From NCBI GenBank assembly GCA_963976875.1, contig CAXBML010000032.1, forward strand, positions 1 through 33,478: DNA of 33,478 nucleotides, in the 5' to 3' direction. Below the pieces are notes generated by a model. That model was not told the origin of the DNA. It did not search any database and saw nothing but the letters and a program-made list of their open reading frames with translations. The stretch comes from Berkiella_A sp963976875. Its GTDB lineage: Bacteria > Pseudomonadota > Gammaproteobacteria > Berkiellales > Berkiellaceae. A program made the position numbers and the translations under genes. Within the stretch, counting starts at the first letter, position 1, and each line of letters starts with the position of its first letter. This document shows, in pieces, positions 8,947-18,266 of the stretch.

Positions 8947-11900
8947 ATGAAGCAAAAATTAACTGATAATAATTATACTCTTCTTAGCTTATTTCAAGAG
9001 AGCTTGAAACGTGAGCCAGATAAGAATGCAGTAGTCCAAAATGAGGATAAATTAACATATAGAGAACTTGATGATATCAGCAATTTTTTTGCCAACCTGC
9101 TGATTGACAGAGGTATTGAACAAGAAGATTTAGTTGTTGTTTTGATGGATAGGAGTATTATCTCTGTTATTTCGATATTAAGTATTATAAAAGCGGGCGG
9201 GGCCTATATTCCACTAAATTCAGGATATCAGGATAAGAGGCTAGAAAGCATTTTAAACTTAGCTAAACCCAAATTTGTCTTAACTACGACTAGCAATATG
9301 GCACGTCTTGACAAACAATTTCATACGTTGGCGTTAGATTCATTTAACCTTCGTGAAATTTCTGACGTTAAATTAAAGCAAAAACCAAAGCTAAAACGTA
9401 GATCCTTGGCTTACATTATTTTTACTTCTGGCTCAACAGGAGAGCCTAAAGGGGTTATGATTGAGCAGGAATCAATTGTTAACTTGGTAACAAAACAAAA
9501 TTATTTAAAATTTTCAGATAAGCTCGAGTTTTTACATCTTTCTAATATTTCTTTTGATGCAGCCACATTTGAAATATGGGGAGCCTTACTAAATGGTGGG
9601 ACGCTTGTCATTGTTAATGATGAGGATGCATTGTCAATAGATAACTATCGTCGCTTAGGTCGAACATATACAAATTTATGTTGCTTTATTACCACTAGCT
9701 TATTTGAGGCGTTAGTTGGGGAGGCCCAAGATATTTTTAAAGGATATTATACCGTCATATTTGGAGGTGAGGCTAGCCATGTAAGCATCATTCAACGCTA
9801 TATCAATTTAGCGAAAGATAATTTGCCTAGACATTTAGTCAACGCATATGGTCCAACTGAATGCACCACCTTTGCGGCTTGTTACAAAGTTCCGTTAAAG
9901 TTAAATTTTGACAATATGCCGATTGGATACCCAGTTGAAAATATACTTTGCTTTATTATGAAGGACGACGAAGTAATCACCCAGCCCAACGTAGAAGGTG
10001 AGCTGTATCTAAGCGGAAAAGGATTGGCCAGATCTTATCTCAATAACCCACTGCTTACCAAAGAAAAATTCACAAGCTATTCTGCACTTAAAAATATGAG
10101 ATTATATAGCACTGGAGATCATGTTAAATATGGTGAAAATCAAGAAATCATTTACCTGGGTCGCCATGACAATCAAATTAAGTTAAGAGGATATCGTATA
10201 GAGTTAGATGAAATTGAAAACTCACTAATTAAACTAAGAGAGATTGACAATGCAGTAGTGGCGATGCAACGAAGAGCAAACATTGACCAGAATAAAATTG
10301 TTGCCTATTTAAAGATGGACGCTAAACGAATTCGACGCGAAGGTGTGGGAAGCTGCCTTGTGTTAGCACAAGACAATGCTGAGCAAAAGCCGTATCAGTA
10401 CGTCAATTTATCAGAGCATGGTATTTGCATATCAGCAAGGAATGATGAATTCCATATCAATGATGTCATTGAAATTTCCATTGACAACCTCGGAAACGCT
10501 GGCCCCAAAAAAGCAACGGTTAAATGGGCAAACCAAAATCATGTAGGAGTTATGTTTGATAGCCCAATCGATCTCAATAATAGTATATCGCAAGTCAATG
10601 AGCTAAAGTTAAATCAAGTTTATAAATCAAGGAGTGGAATATTTGCCTACTTAGGAAAAATACTTCCATCTTATATGCTTCCTGCAAAATTCTATATTGT
10701 CGATGATTTTGAGTATAACTTAAATTACAAAATTGATAGACAATCACTCGATAAAATTGACAAGCTAGAAGCAAAATTCTCACATGAGGGACCTATGTCC
10801 AACACAGAGAAATTAGTTCAAAAAATATGGCAAGACATCTTAGGTTTAGATGCTATAGGTTTACATGAAGAGTTCTTGACTTTAGGGGGCAATTCTATTT
10901 CAGCGATTAAGATTAGCCACATATTAAATAGAAAGTATAATAATTGTTTAAATCATACCGAAATGTATCAACTTAACACGATTAGAAAACTGGCTGAGCA
11001 TGTTAGCAAGCAATCGCTTCAAACGACTAAACGGATAAAACACTCAAATTCAACACAAGTCTCATTAACTTTAGAGCAGAACAGATTGCTTTACATCGAC
11101 AAATATAAACCAGGCACATCTACAAACACCCTTGTCTTTTCAGTTAATATTGAGGGCACTTTTGACACGGATCGCTTTCAATCCGCCTTGTTAAGTCTTT
11201 TTGCAGACTATCCCATTTTTGGTTGTTATTTTGAGGAGGACGTTCGCACAAACAATATTATACAAGTAAAGACGGCAGATGGCCAGCCACGCGTAGAACT
11301 AATTGACTTAAGTCAACATAATGACAGTAAAAAAGAAGCTGAGCTATTTATTTGTAAAAATCTCGTTAATACAAATATAAACACTTCTTCACCATCGCTG
11401 TTTAATTTTTATATCGTTAAGCTAGACTCTACCGACTTTAAACTTATATGGACTGTGCATCATACGCTTTTTGACGCTTGGTCAGTAAATTTATTAATTA
11501 GCCAATTATTTGAGTATTATTTTTCTAAGAAAGATATAGCGCCCAACAACACAGAAAGCAAAAAGCTTTCTTATTTCGATTATGCTATCTGGCAGACAAA
11601 AGGAGATGATTTCAAAAATAAACTTGATATTAATACTAATTTTTGGCATCAAGCTTTAATTGGAGCCCCTCCAACTACAACTATTAAAGCCGATGCTATT
11701 AGAAAAGATATACAGTTATTTCAGGCAGGCCATTTAGAGTATGTCTTTGATGATAAACTTTCGTGTGGCATTCATCGGTTTTGTAAGGATTACCAAGTTA
11801 CCCCTTTTTGTTACTTTAATGCCATAATAGCAATTTTGTTAAGCGCTTATAGCGGGCAAAGAGATCTCGTTGTCGGTGTGCCTTTGACAACAAGGGAAAA

Positions 11901-14900
11901 TGAGCAACTCGCAAAAATGATAGGTTGTTTTGTTCATGTCATACCTAACCGTATTTCATTCTCACCCAAATCAAGTATGGTTCAATTTGCTCAGGAGATC
12001 CAAGCGAGCCTAAATGAAGGTGTTCAGCATAATGTTTATAGTTTGAGCCAATTACTTGAAAAGCTTAATATAGAGCAGGAGCAAGATATTGCGCCACTTT
12101 TTCAGGTTCTTATCAATTATAATGAATTATCCTTTGATGAAATTGAGCAGGAAAGTATCCGTGTATACGAACCGGTGGAACATAGTACCAACAATATATT
12201 TTACGACTTAATTTTTGATTTTTTTCAACGTGATAATATGTTCTCTGTTAAAATACATTATGCATCCTCTTTGCATTATCAAGAAACAATTCAAAGGGTG
12301 CTGGATAATCTGACACAGCTGTTAAACGCCCCTATTAATAAACCAGATCAAAATCTTGAATATTACTTAAAGCTCTCTAATATTTCAGGAGAAGAAAAAG
12401 GTGTTGGAGTGATATCAAAAGCAGATACCAAGACGACACATTTAAATGCATCAAGAAAAAATAATAGCGTTGTACAGCCCAAGGCCATATTAGAGAGTAT
12501 AATCAAGATTTGGCAAGATGTGTTGGAGAAGACATCGATAGATTCAGAGGTGTCTCTTTTTTCCTTAGGTGGCAACTCACTAAATTATCTACGAATAATT
12601 GCAAGGATTAATAAAGAAATTAGCACTCATCTGAGCCTCAAAGATATTTATAGACTGAAAACACCATATGCTATTGCAGAGTATATCCAAAGTATTTCAC
12701 CAAGCGAGCCTCATTCTACATCAAGCTTAATTAGTTCTGATCTCAATCATTCACTCACGCCTGCTCAGACTCAAATTTGGTATATTGAAAAACTCTATCC
12801 CTATAATAGTGCTTATCATATCCCTGTAATCTTTGAGATCTCCAAAAAGCCAGACTTGAGAAATCTTAATAAGGCAATAAATTTTATCATACAAAATCAT
12901 GATGTATTTCAGATAGCGTTCAGTCCTATTGAAAAAGATACACCTACAAAAATGATAGTGCAGCCTGATGAATTTAATGCACAGGATTTGTTTTTAGACA
13001 ATAATGATAAAGCGGCCTTATTTTATACAATGATCATGCACCCCTTTAATCTAAGCCATGCACCATTATTTCGTTGTGCTTATTGTGACTTTAGTTCTGG
13101 AGAAAAATATTTAATTTTTGTATTCCATCATATTATAATGGATGGATGGTCGGTGCATCTTTTTTTCAAACAACTCAACAACTTGTATAATCATTATGGC
13201 AGCTCAGAGGAAAAGGAACTAGATATCACTGAATTTAGCAATGAAGTGAACTTTAATCACTATAGCAGAGGATTTGAAATAGAAATACCGGAGAATCAAC
13301 TAAGTGAGCAAAGACAGTTTTGGAATCAATACTTAAAAGAAGCACCTGTTAGGAGTCCCTTACCCCTAGACTATGAGCGAGCTAATAAAAGAACCTTCCA
13401 TGGTGGTAGAGTTTATTTCTCTTTTCCATTGAGTATGACCCAAAAGATAAATGATCTTGCCATGAAACATCACTCAACAAAATATAGCTTTCTACTCGCA
13501 AGCTTTAACATGTTACTATATAAATTGTCTGGCCATCAACAAAACACCATTGCGATTCCAGTCAACGATAGAAGAAAGCTTAGTTACGAAAATGTCATAG
13601 GATATTTAGTTGATGTAAAACCGTTTTATGAGAAAATATCTACAAAATTGACATTTTTAGACTTGCTAACTAAAACACAATTTAATCTGACCGAGCTTTT
13701 GTCTCATAACAACCTTTCATTCAATGATATTCTCAAAGAAATTAACTATCCTAGTACTTTAGAGCATGAGCCTTTATGCCAAGTTTTATTTGTTTTGCAA
13801 GAAATTGAAAAATATAGCTTGTCTTTAAGCAATGTGCAATCTAAAGAATTCACATATGATTATCCTATTTCTAAGTATGATTTGTCAGTTAGCCTTGAAG
13901 TACATGAGCAGCAGTTGACGGGGTATATCGAATACGCCACAGGTCTATTTAAGAAAAAAACAATATGCAAGTGGATTGATTATTGGCAAATTTGCATAGA
14001 GAGCATACTGCAAAACCCTAATAAACCAATTGATCAAGTGTCGCTTTTCCAGCATAAGGATGTAATTTACAAATCAACAGAGGCAGTATTACAACTCGAA
14101 TCGAATAATAGCCTCTATCTACTATGGCAACATGCGGTTAGATTATATCCTTCTAGACCTTGTCTATTATTTGAAGGTAAAACCACCAATTACTCTGAAT
14201 TTGACAGGCTAGTTGATAAAGTCGCTTCTTCACTAACTCAAAAAGGCATTCAGCCGAACGATAGGGTTATATTGTACTTTAAACGTTCTACTGAATTTAT
14301 CATTAGTATTTTAGCTTTAATTAAATGTGGTGCCTGCTTCATACCGGCTGAATATACCACTCCACGTGAAAGATTATCAAATATAGTTGATCTAACAGAT
14401 CCTAAATTAATTATTTACAACACTTCAACCCCCCCTATGCGTGATGCTCGTTGTATATCTATCTCATCGCTTATGACAAAAGCTGTTAAACATACAAGCG
14501 GGCCAGCAAAAGCGGTAGATCTGAATCATGATGCTTATATCATTTTTACTTCTGGGACTACAGGAACACCCAAAGGGGTGCCAATTCAATATAAAAGCAT
14601 ATTTGCTCGAGTAAAATGGTGGCTGGAGACCTTTACTTTAAATTCAGATGATGTTTTCTATAATCCCTTTGCAATCCATTTTGATGGTTTCTTAGGCAGT
14701 TTATTTTGGCCTTTGTTCTCTGGTACGTGTTTAGTCTTGCCGAATGAGGAGCAAAGCTTAAATATGGAGCTGGGCATTGACCTTATCATTAACCATAAGG
14801 TAAATCATATGGTTGCAACGCCTTCATATTATGATTACGTTTTAGATAATAACAAAGTACTAAATTCCAAACTAAAGAATATTTATTTTGCTGGGGAGTC

Positions 14901-16944
14901 ATTATCACCATCAATACTTAAGAAAGCCTATTTGATTGAGGGAGTGAATACCTATAATTTTTATGGGCCCACTGAGTGCACGATCATTGCCAGTTATACC
15001 AAGTTAACAAATACCGAAGATAAAATTCACGTAGGACAACCTGTAGCTGGGGTACAAATACACGTTCTTGATTCACAGCTTCGATTATTGCCCGTAGGGG
15101 TATATGGCGATATTTATCTATCAGGTGTTGGTTTAGCCTCAAAATATCTAGGACAGATAGAAGCAAATACTAACTTCCTTGACAATCCAAATAGTCAGGG
15201 ACAAAAAATGTATAGAACCGGAGATGTGGGACGCTGGCAGATTGATGGTGGCTTAGAGTTGCTTGGTCGCAAGGATAATCAGATTAAACTAAGAGGCTTT
15301 AGAATAGAACTAGATGAAATATACAATGCTCTGCTGGAGCAACCTGCCATAGAAAAAGCCTATGTGAACTTTGATGAAAATGAAATAAAGGCCTATGTCG
15401 TAAGCAATATGGCAGAACCCGACTTACGGAATGCTTTAAAGAAAACGATTCCATACTATATGATGCCAAGTAAAATTTATCATGTTCCTTATATCCCTTT
15501 GAAACAAAGCGGCAAAGTAGATGAAGAGACTGTTAAAGACCTAGTTCTTACAACTGCTAAAGAAGAAAAGTACACCCCTAGTGTTCAAGCAATGCTAAAA
15601 GTATTTGAAAATGTGCTTAATATTCCAAATGTTCCTCCTAGTAGTTCCTTCTTTAAACTGGGTGGGCATTCCTTATTAGTGGCTAAGCTTTTAACACAAG
15701 TTAGATCAAGCTTCAATAAAGATATACAACTAGAAGATATTTATGCGTATCCATCAGCAAAAGATCTAGCAGAATACATTGAAAGCAAAGACCGACCGCA
15801 GTTTGTTTTCGATTTTAATATTAATGCACCCTACATGAAAGACACCTTGCTCGTTCAGAATTTAAATTTAGAATGTAGTACTAATCAGGGCCGAAGTGTC
15901 TTGGTGACAGGTGCTAATGGTTTTTTGGGTTTTCATGTTATTGAATATCTTCTCAATCATACCCACTTCAAAATTTATGCTTTAACGCAACAACCAGATA
16001 AACTATCGATTCGATTTCCCAATGAACTCTATACACGTCTTTTGCCCATTCAAGCAAACATTGCAAAAAGATATTTTGGCTTAAATAAACATATCTATAC
16101 TCTTTTACAAAATGAAATAGGCTATGTTTTCCATTGTGCTTCGGTAGTTAACCATATTTTACCCTATGATAATTTACGAGATGTTAATGTACTTAGTAAT
16201 GTTGAAATTCTCAAACTCGCCTCCAAAGGCTGTAAAAAAAGGGTTATCTACTTGTCCACCTTGTCAGCATGTTTTGATACCAATAATCAAGCTGAAATCA
16301 TCGAAGATATTGGAAGCACGCCGCCTAGTTTACAACAGGGCGGGTACTTGACTAGCAAATGGGTATCAGAGCAATTATATAAGGTTGCCAAGCAAAGAGG
16401 GTTTGATGTTACCATATTGCGCCCCACACTGATTTTGGAAAATAGCCAAACCAGATATTTCAACTCCAAGGATAATCATGTTTTTATATTGGCTAGAGCA
16501 ATCTGCCAATTGGGTATGGTGCCCAACAATCTATTTATTATGGATGGTCTGCCAGTCGATTTTGTTGCAAAAATATTAGTTGAGTTGGCAACCAGTTCAA
16601 AAATGGAACACTTGGTTTATAACCTGAATCATCCTCAGCCAATAACCAGTAACACTTTATTCGATTGGATTGAAGAGCAGGGTATTAAGCTAAGTTACAC
16701 GTCTATTCAACAGTGGCAAGAGCAATATCTTTCTAAGCTAAACGCCAAAGATGATGCTTATCGATTAATACCGCTCTATCTCAAGCGTGATGATATCACG
16801 AATATTAATCAGCAAAAGCCAATACACAAGCAAGCCGTTAATACGCATGTGGCTGAGCTAATTTCATATCTTGGGCTAAGTTATCCTAAGCTATCTAAAA
16901 CACAGCTAGACAACTTCATCCAGTTGTTGATAAATAGCTTGTGA
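8947..16944 (+). CDS. Nonribosomal peptide synthetase, A(PilZ)-T-C-T-C-A-T-R
   Basis: About 2665 aa. AGGG at 8934-8937 is well spaced for the ATG at 8947 and too close for the GTG at 8941. Residues below are counted from 8941. A1: TSGSTGEPKG near 162, AYGPTE near 302, A8 GRHDNQIKLRG from 407, an inserted PilZ-like block 461-545, A9 LPSYM at 575, A10 Lys597. T1: GGNS (S652). C1: HHTLFDA 840-846. T2: GGNS (S1213), directly after C1 with no A domain. C2: HHIIMDG 1396-1402. A2: TSGTTGTPKG near 1870, Lys2192. T3: GGHS (S2244). R: TGANGFLG 2323-2330 and Y2469-xxx-K2473, a thioester reductase. By manual alignment the A1 pocket reads about D-A-F-L-I-G-A-T-F-K, close to aliphatic (Val/Ile) codes. The A2 pocket (D-G-G-Y-Y-A-F-I-I-K) fits no code I know. 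The expected product is a short peptide aldehyde or alcohol. Confidence 0.93.
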   Translation: MKQKLTDNNYTLLSLFQESLKREPDKNAVVQNEDKLTYRELDDISNFFANLLIDRGIEQEDLVVVLMDRSIISVISILSIIKAGGAYIPLNSGYQDKRLESILNLAKPKFVLTTTSNMARLDKQFHTLALDSFNLREISDVKLKQKPKLKRRSLAYIIFTSGSTGEPKGVMIEQESIVNLVTKQNYLKFSDKLEFLHLSNISFDAATFEIWGALLNGGTLVIVNDEDALSIDNYRRLGRTYTNLCCFITTSLFEALVGEAQDIFKGYYTVIFGGEASHVSIIQRYINLAKDNLPRHLVNAYGPTECTTFAACYKVPLKLNFDNMPIGYPVENILCFIMKDDEVITQPNVEGELYLSGKGLARSYLNNPLLTKEKFTSYSALKNMRLYSTGDHVKYGENQEIIYLGRHDNQIKLRGYRIELDEIENSLIKLREIDNAVVAMQRRANIDQNKIVAYLKMDAKRIRREGVGSCLVLAQDNAEQKPYQYVNLSEHGICISARNDEFHINDVIEISIDNLGNAGPKKATVKWANQNHVGVMFDSPIDLNNSISQVNELKLNQVYKSRSGIFAYLGKILPSYMLPAKFYIVDDFEYNLNYKIDRQSLDKIDKLEAKFSHEGPMSNTEKLVQKIWQDILGLDAIGLHEEFLTLGGNSISAIKISHILNRKYNNCLNHTEMYQLNTIRKLAEHVSKQSLQTTKRIKHSNSTQVSLTLEQNRLLYIDKYKPGTSTNTLVFSVNIEGTFDTDRFQSALLSLFADYPIFGCYFEEDVRTNNIIQVKTADGQPRVELIDLSQHNDSKKEAELFICKNLVNTNINTSSPSLFNFYIVKLDSTDFKLIWTVHHTLFDAWSVNLLISQLFEYYFSKKDIAPNNTESKKLSYFDYAIWQTKGDDFKNKLDINTNFWHQALIGAPPTTTIKADAIRKDIQLFQAGHLEYVFDDKLSCGIHRFCKDYQVTPFCYFNAIIAILLSAYSGQRDLVVGVPLTTRENEQLAKMIGCFVHVIPNRISFSPKSSMVQFAQEIQASLNEGVQHNVYSLSQLLEKLNIEQEQDIAPLFQVLINYNELSFDEIEQESIRVYEPVEHSTNNIFYDLIFDFFQRDNMFSVKIHYASSLHYQETIQRVLDNLTQLLNAPINKPDQNLEYYLKLSNISGEEKGVGVISKADTKTTHLNASRKNNSVVQPKAILESIIKIWQDVLEKTSIDSEVSLFSLGGNSLNYLRIIARINKEISTHLSLKDIYRLKTPYAIAEYIQSISPSEPHSTSSLISSDLNHSLTPAQTQIWYIEKLYPYNSAYHIPVIFEISKKPDLRNLNKAINFIIQNHDVFQIAFSPIEKDTPTKMIVQPDEFNAQDLFLDNNDKAALFYTMIMHPFNLSHAPLFRCAYCDFSSGEKYLIFVFHHIIMDGWSVHLFFKQLNNLYNHYGSSEEKELDITEFSNEVNFNHYSRGFEIEIPENQLSEQRQFWNQYLKEAPVRSPLPLDYERANKRTFHGGRVYFSFPLSMTQKINDLAMKHHSTKYSFLLASFNMLLYKLSGHQQNTIAIPVNDRRKLSYENVIGYLVDVKPFYEKISTKLTFLDLLTKTQFNLTELLSHNNLSFNDILKEINYPSTLEHEPLCQVLFVLQEIEKYSLSLSNVQSKEFTYDYPISKYDLSVSLEVHEQQLTGYIEYATGLFKKKTICKWIDYWQICIESILQNPNKPIDQVSLFQHKDVIYKSTEAVLQLESNNSLYLLWQHAVRLYPSRPCLLFEGKTTNYSEFDRLVDKVASSLTQKGIQPNDRVILYFKRSTEFIISILALIKCGACFIPAEYTTPRERLSNIVDLTDPKLIIYNTSTPPMRDARCISISSLMTKAVKHTSGPAKAVDLNHDAYIIFTSGTTGTPKGVPIQYKSIFARVKWWLETFTLNSDDVFYNPFAIHFDGFLGSLFWPLFSGTCLVLPNEEQSLNMELGIDLIINHKVNHMVATPSYYDYVLDNNKVLNSKLKNIYFAGESLSPSILKKAYLIEGVNTYNFYGPTECTIIASYTKLTNTEDKIHVGQPVAGVQIHVLDSQLRLLPVGVYGDIYLSGVGLASKYLGQIEANTNFLDNPNSQGQKMYRTGDVGRWQIDGGLELLGRKDNQIKLRGFRIELDEIYNALLEQPAIEKAYVNFDENEIKAYVVSNMAEPDLRNALKKTIPYYMMPSKIYHVPYIPLKQSGKVDEETVKDLVLTTAKEEKYTPSVQAMLKVFENVLNIPNVPPSSSFFKLGGHSLLVAKLLTQVRSSFNKDIQLEDIYAYPSAKDLAEYIESKDRPQFVFDFNINAPYMKDTLLVQNLNLECSTNQGRSVLVTGANGFLGFHVIEYLLNHTHFKIYALTQQPDKLSIRFPNELYTRLLPIQANIAKRYFGLNKHIYTLLQNEIGYVFHCASVVNHILPYDNLRDVNVLSNVEILKLASKGCKKRVIYLSTLSACFDTNNQAEIIEDIGSTPPSLQQGGYLTSKWVSEQLYKVAKQRGFDVTILRPTLILENSQTRYFNSKDNHVFILARAICQLGMVPNNLFIMDGLPVDFVAKILVELATSSKMEHLVYNLNHPQPITSNTLFDWIEEQGIKLSYTSIQQWQEQYLSKLNAKDDAYRLIPLYLKRDDITNINQQKPIHKQAVNTHVAELISYLGLSYPKLSKTQLDNFIQLLINSL
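10321..10575 (+). other. PilZ-like domain inserted in adenylation domain 1 (between motifs A8 and A9)
   Basis: Residues 461-545 of the NRPS do not belong to an AMP-binding fold. They start with basic AKRIRREG, then VNLSEHGICI (N489-x-S491-xx-G494, the PilZ (D/N)xSxxG motif), then NDVIEISIDN, and end with KKATVKW followed by HVGVMFD, the usual last two strands of PilZ. The RxxxR c-di-GMP motif is imperfect: K462-xxx-R466 is the best fit. The second A domain of the same protein has only a few residues at this point, so the insert is discrete. The A8-A9 loop is the known site where methyltransferase domains interrupt A domains. I know of no PilZ example there. Confidence 0.78.
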
Positions 16945-17000
16945 TTTTATACCAGCTTTGTTATCATCTCAAAAAACCAATCTGATTTATTGCCCTAAAC

Positions 17001-18176
17001 ATGCTAAATTTCAGAATTCTGACTGTTATATTGTTAGAAATGCTTTGTGGAACTGAGTTGGATTTATACATCCCAAGCTTTCCGCTGCTTCAAGAAGCAT
17101 TTAGCCTAAGCCCATTCGAAGTAGAGCTATCATTAACCATAAACTTTGTTTGCTTTGCTGTTTTTTGTTTAATAGCAGGGGCTTTGGGTGATCACTTCAA
17201 TAGAAGGGTGGTTATATTATGGAGTTTAGCTGGTTTTATTTTCGGTAGTGCAATATGCGCATTTTCTCCAAGCTATCCCTTACTACTACTAGGTCGAGCT
17301 ATCCAAGGTATTGGGATTGCAGGCCCTGCTACTTTGGCCTATGTAATTGTGGCTGATGAAAATCCAATGGATAAACAAGTGGAGATTATGGGGGTACTCA
17401 ATGGGGTCGTCACATTGACGATGGCTGGTGCTCCGATTGTTGGCAGCTTTATTACCCTTTATTCCGGCTGGCAGGGTAATTTTACCTTCTTGATGATATT
17501 TGGTGTAATTTGTTTTATTGCAAGTTACATCTTTATTCCCAATAGACATAAGGCGTCGGAAGTTAATTCCAACTTCAGTGCTTATAAGCCATTATTGCAA
17601 TCGAAAACTTATGTGATGTTGCTGCTCACGCTGATTTTATTAATATTACCGTATTGGATGTTTATCAGCTTAGCGCCTATTTTGTATATGCAGGATCTCG
17701 ATGTGCCCCTAAGGCTCTTTGGATTTTATCAGGGATCATTAATTTTCTTTTTTGCTTTAATTAGTATTGCCAGTCCATGGTTCTTAAGAAAATTTAGCCA
17801 CAAACAATGCTTTTATGCTGGTGTGCTCTTAACACTATTGAGTCTTATATTTATCAGTTTTATGGCTTTTGGGCAGGTTATGTCTCCCATATTAATTACC
17901 CTAGGGATGATTTTTTACTCTTTAGGTGTAGTATTTCCAGTAAACATTTTATTTCCAATGAGTCTAGATATTATTCCGGATAATAAAGGGTGTGCTTCCG
18001 CAGTTCTGCAAAGTGCTCGTTTAATGGGATCGGCTTTAATGATACAATTTGTAAGTCATTATTACACTGGGAGTTTCCAAATTATTGGCCTGGCAATTGT
18101 AATTTGTGCAATGTTATCAATGGTGCTTATACTGATCAGCAGCCTAATGAAGCTCTATCAATTTGTATCTTCGTAG
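17001..18176 (+). CDS. MFS multidrug exporter, Bcr/CflA (DHA1) type
   Basis: A 391-aa integral membrane protein with about 12 hydrophobic segments. TM1 carries ELDLYIPSFP (D21), the Bcr/CflA signature, and loop 2-3 carries GALGDHFNRR (60-69), MFS motif A. GPATLAYVIVADENP sits in the TM4-TM5 region. The family exports small drugs by proton antiport at the inner membrane. It starts 56 bp after the NRPS stop on the same strand with no visible terminator between them, so it is probably co-transcribed and is the natural exporter of the peptide product or a self-resistance pump. The ribosome site is weak. A decayed paralogue lies in inverted orientation upstream of the NRPS. Confidence 0.9.
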   Translation: MLNFRILTVILLEMLCGTELDLYIPSFPLLQEAFSLSPFEVELSLTINFVCFAVFCLIAGALGDHFNRRVVILWSLAGFIFGSAICAFSPSYPLLLLGRAIQGIGIAGPATLAYVIVADENPMDKQVEIMGVLNGVVTLTMAGAPIVGSFITLYSGWQGNFTFLMIFGVICFIASYIFIPNRHKASEVNSNFSAYKPLLQSKTYVMLLLTLILLILPYWMFISLAPILYMQDLDVPLRLFGFYQGSLIFFFALISIASPWFLRKFSHKQCFYAGVLLTLLSLIFISFMAFGQVMSPILITLGMIFYSLGVVFPVNILFPMSLDIIPDNKGCASAVLQSARLMGSALMIQFVSHYYTGSFQIIGLAIVICAMLSMVLILISSLMKLYQFVSS

Positions 18177-18266
18177 ATGATAACTATGTTCTCTATTCTC
18201 TCAAGGTTGTCGAAGACTCACTCCCACAGATATTTCATCTTTAACAATCTCAAAGTTTGCAGCAGG

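Noticed and set aside
10321..10650. The A1 insert as a methyltransferase, the usual interrupting domain at this site
   Set aside because: It is far too short and has no SAM-binding glycine motif.
17001..18176. Exact inverted repeat between the two MFS copies that could drive inversion of the NRPS
   Set aside because: The copies match at protein level but the DNA has diverged too far for efficient homologous recombination.
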